A stretch of DNA of 64,000 nucleotides from Anarhynchus alexandrinus (Eukaryota; Chordata; Aves; Charadriiformes; Charadriidae), in assembly GCA_008711295.1 (NCBI GenBank), contig VUYV01000617.1, positions 124,001 through 188,000 of the forward strand, given 5' to 3'. Made by a program: the position numbers and the translations under genes. Of this stretch, positions 49,801 to 60,366 are shown in pieces. The stretch's first letter is position 1. Every line of letters starts with the position of its first letter. Under the pieces are notes generated by a model. The model saw only the letters and a list, made by a program, of their open reading frames with translations, was not told the DNA's origin and did no database searches.

Positions 49801-52800
49801 CCTGGTGTGGATGAGGGTAACTGGGCTGTAATTTTAATCTTGCAGACTCTGTTCAGCTGTGCAGTGAAGCCAGTTCTGACGGCCCTGCGATTATTTGCCA
49901 GCTGCTAAAACCAGACACGCTTGCCCTGTTCTTGGTCTCGCGTGGTGGAGGTGATTATCGGGGCATGAAGGGTACAGTCCCTGTCCTTGCTCTTAGGACA
50001 AGGTGCTGCAGTGGTGTGCTTTCTGAAGCACTCAGCTCTGAGGCAAGAAGAGCTCCAAAAGGACAAATGGGCTGCTGGGAAAGACACTTTTTTGGGAAAG
50101 CTTCAATTTATCCCAGCAGGCAGCTGTAATTCCAGCTGGGGAACCCCTCGGCAGGAGTTGGGGGAACCGGCTCTTTAGGACAGGCGGCACTTGACAGTGC
50201 CAAGAAGAGCATCCTGCTCTCAGCGGAGTGAGACCTGAGGTTTCTGCCACAGGAAGCCAAAACCTACTGCATAATCTCTCCATGTACTCACAAAATCGGA
50301 GCATCAGCAATTTATAGCCCAAAATAACAAACTTTTTCTTCTGGTTCCATTTGTAGGCAGGGAAAAAACTACTTTCTGGGGGAAGTTTGGGTTGTGCTTT
50401 GCTGGCAGCAGAGAAAATTGCTGTGTGAAGGTCTTAACGTGGCAAACAATGCTGGATGAATTAGTTGTAACGGGGCCAGTCTTTATTCAGCTTCTTTCAA
50501 AGGGCTGACAAGCTTCCAGTGCTTCACTGTTGAAAGTGTTTCAGAGGAATACAGCTGCTGCAGAAAAAGAGGCCTGAGGGTGAGGGAAAATGATCTCCGG
50601 TGCTATTAAGGACTCTGATCATCAGTGGAGATACCTAGGGATGCATCCTGTATATTGCAGCAAGCCAGTGAATGGACCAAAGGGGAGTTTTTTTGGGGGC
50701 TGGAGAGACTCATTGCAGAGCTCCAGAAGAGTTTTTTTTGGGGGGTTACAGCTTCCTGTCATAAATAAGATCCAGAAATAAGGTCAGGTCATTCACCTTC
50801 GCAGGCTCTCCGGATGGCTTCAGCTTTCGGCTGAATCATGTCCAGCACAACGGTGGTCTCTTCGCAGATCAGCATACATTCAATGCGCAGCTGGTAGCTA
50901 AGGACAGAGATTGATTCAAAGCTTAAAGACGCCGTGATTTTGGCCAGCACAGCAGCCCTCTTCCCACATCACCGGTAAGTTTGGCAACCCCACAACATGG
51001 CTGTCAACCACATCCACATCAAACCAGTGTCTGTGGCTTGTGGAGGGAGGCGAGGGACTTCCGCTTGCCTTGGGGACTGGTGGGGATGTAGTTTCTGCTG
51101 ACACACTGGGACCAGCAAAGAGAAGACTGACCACTGTGTGAGATATGGGTTCCCCATTCTTGGCATTGCACTTAGCACTGCCTTTCAGCAAGTTACGGGG
51201 CCTCCTTGAGCAGGTCTGACCCGGGGTCTGGGCCAGCTTCTGCTGCTTCAGAGGGAGAGGAGGTGCTGGAGCAGCAACGGCCCTTCATCTAAGGGTAAGA
51301 GGGAAAGGGATGGCTTTAAGGTGGAAGGGGGAATCCAGTAGCTATATCCATCAGTATCTGTCTGTGACGCTCCTAAAAGGAACTTAAACTCCCCACAGGT
51401 AAACCCAGAAAGAGATTGGGCTGAAGTTCATGACCAACACCCTTACCTGGGAATCTGAAGGAGGAGAAGATAAAACTGATCTGCGTTTGCTAGCTTTGAT
51501 TTCTCTTCTTTGAAGGCCTTCAGGTTCTCTATCTAATGAGAAATAAAGAATCAAGACTGCAGGACTGCACTGCGTGTTCAACTCTGTGAACTAAGGGTAC
51601 CATATTTCCTCCTGACCTCATGCTTTTCAGGCAGCAGCTTCAGCAACTGCTTCAGAACCTCGACATCAAATTTGGTCCGGTCCCCGTTCTGGACCATGGC
51701 AGTCACCTCTTCGTTGGAGCTGCAGGGAGAAGGAGCAGAATCAGCCATCACCCAAAGCCCCCTCTTCCACAATCACATGCTACCAAGACATGTATCTGTG
51801 CAAGTGCTCCAAGCTTCCCCTAGTGAGAGCCACAATAACCCAAAAGATCTGTCCCCATCATTAACTAAGAATCAGGACCTGGATCCCTGCTATGCCCCAA
51901 ATTTTGTTTCTGGCCCTGGACAAATGACTCAAGGCCAAAGATCAATCTTGCAACTCAGATGCTTGTCTCTGGGCATTTGATTACCTTGAAAGAAATATTT
52001 AATTCTTAACTTCTCCATTAGCCCTGTTTTGAGGAGGGGTTCAACCTCCAGAGGTGTGTCACAGCCTAAGTCACCCTAAGAGTTTGTGCCACAATTTCAT
52101 CTGTAACATGGAGATGTAACGCCTTTTCCAACTTACAGGGATGTTGTAGGTAAAAATGCAATTAAACCCCTAAGCCAAATATTTCAAAGACAGTATAGGA
52201 GAAAATGGGAAATGTTCAGATGTTTCAGTAACACAGACTACCAAAGCAGATTAGCTGGAATATATTTCATGAGGACCTTCCAGATACTATGCAAAACCTG
52301 CTCAAAGTTTTGTCAACTGTCACGAAAATTGGCCGTATCTTACCATTTAAATTGCTTCAAAAATATGTTCAAATTGAGACTTTTCTTGGAGTCCAAAAAT
52401 GTGATCTTCATTAAAGAAAAAGAAGATATCTCATATTAGATGAGCTGTCTGCAGTGATCTTTATTCGAAAGAACGAGAGGGACCTCCTCACCTCCTTCGG
52501 TTCTGCCTTCGCGGGTGCAGCCGTTTTCTCCTTGGGGGTTGGTTGTGGAAAGCAAAAGAGCTGCTCTATGCTTGTGTAATTGGGCTCTATAGTTTCCTCG
52601 CTGCTGCTGCTCACTGAAGCCCACATTGAGTGACTTTCTAAAAAAAAGACAAGGTGTTCAGACTGGCTACAGGGACAGCTGAAAGCTCCTGGCTTTTGGG
52701 GCAATGGCAGTTGCTAGAAGGGAAACTTCTCAAAAGATGAATGAAATAAGAAGAGACATTTCAGTCCTGAACAAATGCTAATTATTTAGGAGGGACAAGT

Positions 52801-55800
52801 CCCACAAGCAGGATCTAAAGGGCCTGATGGGTAATTAAACCTGGTGCTTTACCCCAAGATGCGCTGGTAAGGGGATGCAGCACTGGGCACAAAGAGGCCG
52901 TACAGTCCCATCCCTCCCCATACAACTGCATTCTCCTCCACGGTAGTCAAACCCGGTCAGCATGATAAGGATCAGCCATTTCTTTCCTAGTCCCATGGCT
53001 GATGTTATTTTTGCTTCCTTGCATGCTAACTGAGGGATTGGTCACAACCTGGTTACTTTCTGACTGTGACCTTCCTCCATTTTTCATTTTACAATCAAGC
53101 CTCCTTGTATAATACTGGCTATAGGGCTGCTTGAATTAATTCCCACTGCACTTTCTTAAACATCCTTTTTTTAAAAAAAAAAAGTCACCCAAACATGCCT
53201 GTAGAAGTCTCTACTGAAATAATCCCAACAATTAACTGCTCCTGTGATTGAAAACATGCCTTATTTAGACTTATCTATGCCAGCCTCCGTGAAGTGGATG
53301 CCTTGCTTGTCTAGGACAAAGCTGACGTTGCCTGTTCTGGCTTCTTCTCACATTTCATGCTTCTCTTTGGATCCACTAGGACAGGGAAATGTAACCCAAA
53401 AATCAAGAGAAAAGCCAATGATTGTCATGGCTCTCCAATTCTTTCAATGTCCTGCTTGAACTGTGATGTGATCCTTACCTGCACTCTTTAATGTACTTTA
53501 ATATGACTTTAGTATACCCGGATGCAAGTATAGATGAACTGGAGAATGAAAGTCTGGGGAACCCAGATCAGAGCCTGTTGAGAACTCAAGCCTAAAGCAT
53601 GTCATGGTGAATTAGGGAAATATTCCCACCCCTCCTATTTCTTTTAATTTCAAAATATCTTAGTTATAAACAAGCTATTCCAAACTACTGATTTAGCTGG
53701 AACGATTATTATACTATATCAGTAGTTTCACGACACTTTTATTTATTTAAGCTCTCAGGTCAGAGTTAATGGAAATCAGGGAAGTTCTGTACCTAAATGG
53801 AGTCAACCACATTTGATAAACTCAAAGATAGTGTCACCCCTAAAGCAGCAGTGACTTTATGGCAGAAGAACCCACCTCTCACCACGTTGGATGGCAGCTT
53901 CTGCCAGTTCAACTTCTTCATTCTCAATGTTGGCGTCTTCACCGTCTTGCGGGGAGGCCTGCCTGAGCCAAGAGGGCAGCTGAACTGGGAGGCCACCATG
54001 GCTTCTATATGATCTCCTGCCATGCCAGGCAGGAGGGGTGGAGGGGGAGGGATGCCACCCATGCCAGGCCACGGGGGTGGGGGTGGAGGGATACCCCCCA
54101 TGCCAGGCAATGGGGGTGCAGGGGGTGGGATGCCCACCATGCCAGGCAATGGGGGTGGAGGAGGAGGGATGCCCCCCATGCCAGGCAATGGGGGTGCAGG
54201 GGGTGGAGGGATGCCAGGGAGTGGAAGGGCTGGAGGTGCATTCATCATGGGGGATGTGGGGGTCATGGCTGCTGTGCCAGAGGGTGGGGGTGGAGGTGGT
54301 GGGGGTGGAGGTGCTGGGGCAGGAGCAGTGTTGGGTGGAGGGTTAGATGTCTCTGGCAAAGCAGAGCAGGCTGTGAGCTGGGAGGATGAGATCTTCTTTT
54401 CATTGGTGGGTGGCCCTGAGGGAGGTGCTGGTGTATTGGATGGGTTTGATGATCCCACTAGGCTCCGAGCTGCACGTGCACATGGTTCTAGCTCAGCCTG
54501 GACGCCCCCATTAGTGCTCCCAGACAGCCGGTTTTCAGCTCGCTTTTGCTTGTTTGGATGTTTCTTGATAGATAGAAGTCTCTCGATGACTTCTTCAACT
54601 GTGTTCCCTTGGACTAGAGAAATGAGTCAGGGTCAGAGAAGGGGATGGTGCCCAAAGGTTGGTTCATGCTATTCAACCCTCACCAAGCAGCAGATCTGGA
54701 GCCACAGAGCCCACTCCCTGGTGTAACTTCACACAACTGCACTTTTAGCTTCCAGGCAATTTCCTTCCCATGGTCCTGGCCCACAAACACTGTTTTGAAC
54801 ACGCCTGCCAGCAAGACTAGTCAAGACCAGCAGCAGGATGCCATTAGGACAGATTCCCACTGACTTCCACGACCCAAAGCTCAGGGCTTAACCATCAAAG
54901 CAACACCGTGAATCCCGAGCCCACTGCTAAATGTGGCCAGCTCTCACTGGTATCTGCATAGCTGGGGCTTCGCATCAAGACTTGACCCTATGCAGGAGGT
55001 GTAGCTTTGTCCCAGCTTCTGTTCAGCTTTTAGCAAGTCCCACAGACTATTTTCTGCACATGTGGGAAAGACTTTTGTGGACAGTGAGTGGGACGAGGGA
55101 AAACAAGAGGAGACTGCAAGGCTGGATGGATATGTCATTCTTACTGTCATTTGCGAGCAAAAGGGCTCTGTTCACTACTGCATCCAAGGACTCCCACAGC
55201 AGGAGGCTGGAGTGATGAGATGGTTCCAAGTGCAGCAGGCTCTGGAGGATGGACAGCAGCTGGATGGAGACTGGAGAGCGGCTCACCTGGAAGACAGGGC
55301 AGCTTTCCATCATGCCAAGGCTGGTTCCGAGCAAAGTGTGTTAACTTTGCCATCGCATGACTTTGTGCCCCACGTGAGGATCTACTTACTTTATTGAAGA
55401 GAGATGAGAAGACCTCATGATGATCGTTCATGTTTATCCCATCACATATCTTTAATAATTCCTCATCATCTTCTATCTTGAACTCCTCAAATGTATCACA
55501 CTGGATAAGAAGATCCTCCTCCTCTATGTCTCTGCAATATTACAGCATTCATTTTCACAGGACTGCTCTTCACTAATTTTCAGATGATTGCTTTTGTTTA
55601 AATGGCTTTTATCCCTTTGCCTCAGACTCAGACAGTCAGTACTGAAAGTAACTCTACCTTACTTATAAAGGATCAAATGCCATCAGTGCATCCTTTCTTG
55701 AACTGAATATACCTCTTTCTACAGTCGACACATACAAATGAATGGGATTTTTCATGGCATAACCTGGCCCAGTGTATGCTTTGTATGGACTTCTTGGAGC

Positions 55801-58800
55801 TGTAACAGCTGAGTGGCATTTCTACCTTTTTGAAACTGGGCCACCTTCTTTTTTTTTTAAAAGTCAAGACAAATTGAAAATATTCCAGTAATGTTTCTGT
55901 TCGACAAACTTCCTTCTCTGTTACTCAAAATTGGATTGAAAAAACCCCAAACACTCTAAAGCCGACTTTTTCAGCACTCTTGAGACCACTCAGTGCAGGA
56001 ACTCTACCCTTGCTAGCTGTCAGTATTGAAAGACCATCTCTTCCCTAATTTTTATGGGGTTGAATGGAGCAATTCCAGTTACAAGTATAACTGCAACTCA
56101 CATATAATGCATTCTAGAATTTATCATGGGTGTTTCTAACAGAACATAATTTTTAAATGAAGAAACTGTGAAGACAGGTATGTCCAGATAGGCATTAGTA
56201 AAGTGTCTTAGCTGAATGCTTGTGGGACCAATATCAGCAGTGAAGGAGTTTCAATACAGCAAACTACCCAGTGAGCCCACAGCATCACTACAGGTTCAGT
56301 CTGAAACACATCCTCAACAAGGACGTCACTGAGCCTTGCTCCATCTGTGCCCAGAGCCTCTGTCAATGCCATCTGTGCCAAAAATGCAAGAATGCCACAT
56401 CTGTCCCTGTGACACTGTGGTTGGCGAGAGCATCTCAATGCTGGCCTAATGCCTCCAGTTCCCATGTAACAGGTGCATACAAGCATGGTCCACTCCACCT
56501 GGGTACACTTCACACAACTGAAGGCTGATAAGTTTCCACAGCTACGTTACTGTGAATCTCATTTATAAAAGAAAATGTAAACAGTGATCCTTACCTTAGC
56601 TTGTCTAAAATATCCAACAGCTGAAGCCCTGGGAGAACACAAAAATGGATATATTGGCGTTATGACCTACTTGGCACTGATCTGTTATAATCTTTATTTA
56701 GAGTTATGCTCATAAACACTTTTTGCAGATGGAAAAAGTGAACATATCATAGAATCATAGAATGGTTTAGGTTGGAAAGGACCTTAAAGACCATCTAGTT
56801 CCAACCCCCCTGCCACAGGCAGGGATACCTTCCACTAGACCAGGCTGCTCAAAGCCCCATCCAGCCTGGCCTTGCACACCTCCAGGGATGGGGCCTCAAC
56901 AACTTTCCTGGGCAGCCTGTTCCAGGGCCTCACCACCCTCACAGTGAAAAAATTCTTCCTAACATCTATTCTAAATCTCCCCTCTTCCAGTTTAAAGCCA
57001 TTACCCCTCATCCTATCACTACATGCCCTTGCAAAATGTCCCTCTCCAGGTTTCTTGTAGGCACCCTTCAGATACTGGAAAGCTGTTGTATATTCAGATG
57101 AATCTGTCAAAGTGGGTAGGGTCATCTGGTAGACAAAGACACCCATGTCTGCAGCTGTGTGAACCACTGAAGCATCCCTCTCGAGTTACTGAGGGACACA
57201 GGCACTTATGGGGCATAATTCACCTCAGTCTGAACTAGATACCTAAAATCAGTCAGATGAATGGTGTGGTCAAATGTCCTTTGCTCTCCACAGAGAGAAA
57301 TGGAGCCCAGGCTGACCAGCATTATGCACGCATTACGTGAGGTGAACCCTAACAACGGTACCTAGGATCCCAGTATTTCAGTAGTTGGAAAGTATTTCCG
57401 AAACACAGGGATGCTTCTGTGGCTCACACGAGTAGACACAGGGTAAAGAGACCTTATCTCCTCTTATGGGGAGTTTTAACATATAGAAATGTGGCCACAT
57501 AAGATAGTTGGTTATAGAAATGTATTGAAGAAGCTCAAGGGATACAGTGCTGTTTGGATGCCAGAAAAGATCAAAGCTATGGGAAAGCAGCAAAGTTAAA
57601 TAAAACTAGTTAAAGAAAGGTTGTTGAAGAGAACGGAGACCGAAAAAAAAGGACTCTGCCTTTAACATTTTTGCAATTTTGCTCCCCAGCCCTCTTTAGT
57701 CACCTTACGGATACACCTGAAAATAAAACTGCCCTGTGCTTGGCAACTGATTTTGTCCAGAGAAAGTTAGGTGCAACAAATATCCTTACCTATGAACTCG
57801 TTTCTGATTTGTGTCCTTGTTCGTAGCTCTTCTTTCCCCAGTATGATGGCATTGATAGCACTCAGCAGCGTCACCATGTATGGCACATTATCTGTGTTGG
57901 AGAGCTCGTTCATTATGACGCTGAATCGATACTGCTGGTTCTTCACACTCTGTTAATAACACAAGTGATATTTCTGTTCAGACAGTTCAGAAATGTCTGC
58001 CACTGCAATTAGCGTCTTAAAACCTCTTATTTTATCCCACTGTCTACAAGACAGGAAGATACAGGTAAAAGCAGCACTCCTCCATCGTGGAGCAGGGTCT
58101 GGTCAGCAGAGAAAGTCAGTGAAACTCCTCCTGGATCCCTTTACGCTTTCTGATAACTGATGCACCTACCTGAGCTTGTGGCCAGCGAAACCCATGGATG
58201 TGGCACTATCTATTTTGCTAATCTGGTAGCGCTTTTCTTTCCAGAAAGGACCTTGTGGTGGGCAGTCACCTATCCAGACAAGTCACAGAGCATCACTGTG
58301 GACTTATACTGACCAGGCCATATTTCCTACAGTTTTCACCTTATAAATCCCTGCTTCTCTTACCAAAATGAAGCAAAATGACCTTCATTCCCAGCCCTTT
58401 TCTGTGGTACATGGATCTACCTGCACGGATCAGAGCAGAGCTGTACCTCCTGCTGCAGCCCAACACTTGCCTTGTAATGGTCCAGGGCATCCAAAGCCAA
58501 AGCGTGGCCATCTGACGAGTAAATGCACAGTGCAGCCAGGAGCTCAAAGACTTGCTTTTTGACCATGACATTAGTTGTGTCAAGTGCTGGAGGAAAAACA
58601 AAACAAAACAAAAAAGAATTTTTAATGACATTGATGTTCTGCATCTCAGTGTCTTCTGCTACGTGGCTTATGACCAGTGGTAGAAAAAAGACTGAAGGAG
58701 AGGAGCCAGTACCTGGAAGATGGGAAGAGAAATATCCCAATGTATGGGTATCCCATCCCAATAGCATTATGTGACAGTAACTTCTAATCGGAACATTAAA

Positions 58801-60351
58801 TGCTACAGGTACCCCATTGGCATTTTGGTGCTGCTTGTAGTTGTTCATCTCTTCCACGTACCAGTGCCACGCTGCAACAGCAGCCAAGATCTCAGCACTC
58901 ACAGTCACACATTTTATTTCCCATTTTCACATATGGATATTTTCTAGAACAGCAGATGAACCATTTTCCTCAATTAATGAGTCTTTATTTTTAGTGCAGA
59001 AACACCCAATATGCATATCAAGTAGGCCAATTCTTCTAACCAGTCCTCATGTATTCCCTTTTTTCCACTACTCTTCCTTTGTGAGCCCCAGGAGCTGGGA
59101 GGGAATGGATTAGACCATCTTATTTTTCCTTTATTAGTGCACAAAGAAGCCCGACTGCTGAAAAGCCCAGGGTGCCCCCCTGTTTTTCACAGCACAAAAA
59201 TGCCAGCTTTATATTTCACACTGATTAAGAAAATGAAGGGTGGAGAGGAAGGAAGAGGACTTCAAAACAGAAGAGGGGAGCAAGCTAGCTTTCACACTAA
59301 AGGCATTTCAGAGAGCTGATAATAAAGATTTCTGGGCACAGCTGTGATCTCAGTTCTGTGGAGCAGCACAGAAGTTATCACCACCATCACTAAGTGCTGT
59401 ACAATAAGTTTTAGGAGATGCCCTGATGAGTTTCATACCTAACGACGAGCCAAGTGAATGGCAGGAGAAGGTGAGTGGTATTACCTACCATCTCCTAGAA
59501 GGAACAGAGCAAGCAGCACAGAAAATGGGCTCTCTTGAGTCTAAATCATGCCACCCCCCCTCCTCTTTACAGACTACAAGTCCCCAAGCCCTTTCAATTC
59601 CTCTCCCTCTGCCCTTGGGGCTCACAAAGACTAAATAGCAAATGTCTGCTGACAACTGAAAGGTCAAGGACTTCTCATGCCCGCGTATGGCTAAGGGTGG
59701 GTTTATCCCTGGTTTCTCAGTGAACTATGAAGACACTTGTGTAGAAATGAGCCCATCTAAATAGCACTGAGTGGCAAAGGCAATGCCATTTCCAAGCAAT
59801 ATTATTTTAAAGAAAAAACCGATCTCTTTCATTAACCAGTTGCAATCAACAATTTGCAAGAAGCCTGGTGCAGGGCAGGAGGATAAGCAACAGAGAAGCC
59901 CCCCCCCCCGCCCCGGATGCCGCACGTGATGGGTGAAGCAGGAAGATGTCTTCTCACCTTGGAAGAGTTTTCTGACATAGCCCTCGTTGCTCACAATGTA
60001 TTCAATGCCCTTGTGGGAGTTCATGACTGCTCGCACACAGTTAATGCAGGTGAGCTGGAGCAAGGCATCAGAAATCCTGGCCACTCCTCGCCCAGACAGC
60101 CTGTCCAGAGCCTCCAAGAGGAGGTCCAGCCCGCACAGCTCCAGGAATTGGACCATCCAGGCATCGTCGCTGTTCTCCAGCCGCTTCTTCAGCCCAGAGT
60201 AGTTCACCACCGACGGCATCTGCAGGAGACGAATGCAAAGCTCCGGCTCTGCATTTTCCAGGTTGGCCTCTGACTGGTCGGTCTCCTGGGGTCCAAGTTT
60301 CTCCTTCAGGGCAGCCCACTTCTTGTGGGCACCTTCCTTTTTGATTGACAT
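43127..60351 (-). CDS. INF2: INF2, inverted formin-2 (20 coding exons; last exon not located)
   Basis: Formin that nucleates, elongates and, through its WH2/DAD, severs actin filaments; in mammals it acts at the ER and in ER-mitochondria contact and fission. Exons, read from conserved protein sequence and splice sites: 60351-59958, 58586-58471, 57949-57790, 56628-56595, 55531-55390, 55286-55145, 54613-53876, 52637-52492, 52405-52344, 51719-51617, 51532-51447, 50897-50797, 49506-49436, 49316-49209, 48216-48146, 47509-47389, 46820-46656, 45950-45848, 45075-44917, 43891-43127. They join in one frame with consistent phases, giving about 1262 codons. Human INF2, from memory, is about 1249 residues. 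Domain order is DID (1-330), FH1 (about 420-555), FH2 (556 to about 950), WH2/DAD (about 963-985) and a low-complexity tail. All donors are GT except one GC. The final short exon, which carries a CAAX box in one human isoform, was not found. Identity is very secure; exon edges are read by eye. Confidence 0.96.
44917..45950 (-). CDS. INF2: INF2 exons E19-E20: basic helix and WH2/DAD
   Basis: E19 (45950-45848) encodes the charged helix starting [17 protein letters not shown] at the end of FH2. E20 (45075-44917) encodes [19 protein letters not shown] followed by TLRKTK, the combined WH2/DAD. In mammals this motif binds actin monomer and DID, and it is required both for autoinhibition and for filament severing and depolymerisation. 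It is intact here. E20 ends at GTAAGG after a Ser/Asp-rich stretch. Confidence 0.95.
45398..45422. other. Poly(T)-poly(G) tract ending in N
   Basis: A T homopolymer passes directly into a G homopolymer and one N inside the INF2 E19-E20 intron. It is likely an assembly or polishing artefact. Confidence 0.85.
46656..52637 (-). CDS. INF2: INF2 FH2 core exons E9-E18
   Basis: Ten exons (52637-52492, 52405-52344, 51719-51617, 51532-51447, 50897-50797, 49506-49436, 49316-49209, 48216-48146, 47509-47389, 46820-46656) encode residues 576-920. Landmarks are [87 protein letters not shown], the coiled linker [12 protein letters not shown] and [19 protein letters not shown]. The FH2 dimer caps the barbed end and moves processively. 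The key FH2 isoleucine in the LNIFL motif and the lysines of the LLKLTETK stretch are present. All exons are bounded by AG/GT and the frame is continuous. Confidence 0.96.
51870..52175 (+). mobile_element. MIR-like SINE remnant
   Basis: The forward MIR order is visible: tggccctggacaaatgactc, then tttgtgccacaatttcatct, gtaacatggagatg, cttacagggatgttgtaggt. It is diverged and lies in the INF2 intron between E10 and E11. Confidence 0.5.
53876..54613 (-). CDS. INF2: INF2 FH1 exon and start of FH2
   Basis: A 738-nt exon, residues 330-575. It begins with the end of the DID-linked helix ([14 protein letters not shown]), passes through a Ser/Asn/Ala-rich linker and enters a proline-rich FH1 with a run of ten prolines. 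A tandem block then repeats a 13-residue unit of the type [15 protein letters not shown]1 polyproline recruits profilin-actin. The last 20 residues start FH2, with [18 protein letters not shown], the family's signature lasso entry. The exon ends AGAG before GTGGG and leaves phase 1. The repeats give a strongly G-rich plus strand. Confidence 0.95.
54022..54239. repeat. 39-bp coding minisatellite within INF2 FH1
   Basis: The plus-strand word atgccagg recurs at 54022, 54061, 54100, 54139 and 54178, exactly 39 bp apart, and again at 54211 with a 33-bp spacing. On the coding strand each unit specifies 13 residues (Gly-Ile, a polyproline run, Leu-Pro-Gly-Met-Gly), so copy-number change keeps frame. 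Units differ by small substitutions, such as Ala for Pro inside the proline run. Confidence 0.93.
55145..58586 (-). CDS. INF2: INF2 DID exons E3-E7
   Basis: Five exons (58586-58471, 57949-57790, 56628-56595, 55531-55390, 55286-55145) complete the inhibitory domain, residues 132-329. Recognisable segments in order are [57 protein letters not shown], a 34-nt micro-exon reading [26 protein letters not shown] and [19 protein letters not shown]. No stops or frame breaks were seen. The first of these exons ends in a GC donor (AAG then GCAAGT at 58470-58465) rather than GT. The introns hold a minus-strand CR1 (56747-57100). Confidence 0.93.
56747..57100 (-). mobile_element. CR1 LINE 3' fragment, reverse orientation
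   Basis: The plus strand begins atcatagaatcatagaatgg and continues through accaggctgctcaaagcccc and cctgttccagggcctcacca. On the minus strand it reads the CR1 ORF2 end ([44 protein letters not shown]). Severely 5'-truncated, in the INF2 intron between E4 and E5. Confidence 0.92.
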
Positions 60352-60366
60352 CGTGAACAGTTTGTC
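59958..60366 (-). CDS. INF2: INF2 first coding exon (start codon, DID part 1)
   Basis: Start codon at 60351-60349, preceded by 15 nt of 5' UTR and a pyrimidine-rich acceptor ending in CAG at 60367. A non-coding first exon must therefore lie further upstream. The exon encodes residues 1-131, beginning [20 protein letters not shown] and including the strongly conserved [20 protein letters not shown] and [17 protein letters not shown] segments of the diaphanous-inhibitory domain. In human INF2 this armadillo-like domain binds the C-terminal DAD and is where kidney-disease (FSGS) and Charcot-Marie-Tooth mutations cluster. It ends at GTGAG, leaving one base of an Ala codon. Confidence 0.95.

Noticed and set aside
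54022..54726. Plus-strand Gly/Met-rich ORF of 234 codons
   Set aside because: It is the antisense of the INF2 FH1 minisatellite; the minus strand has splice sites and clear homology.
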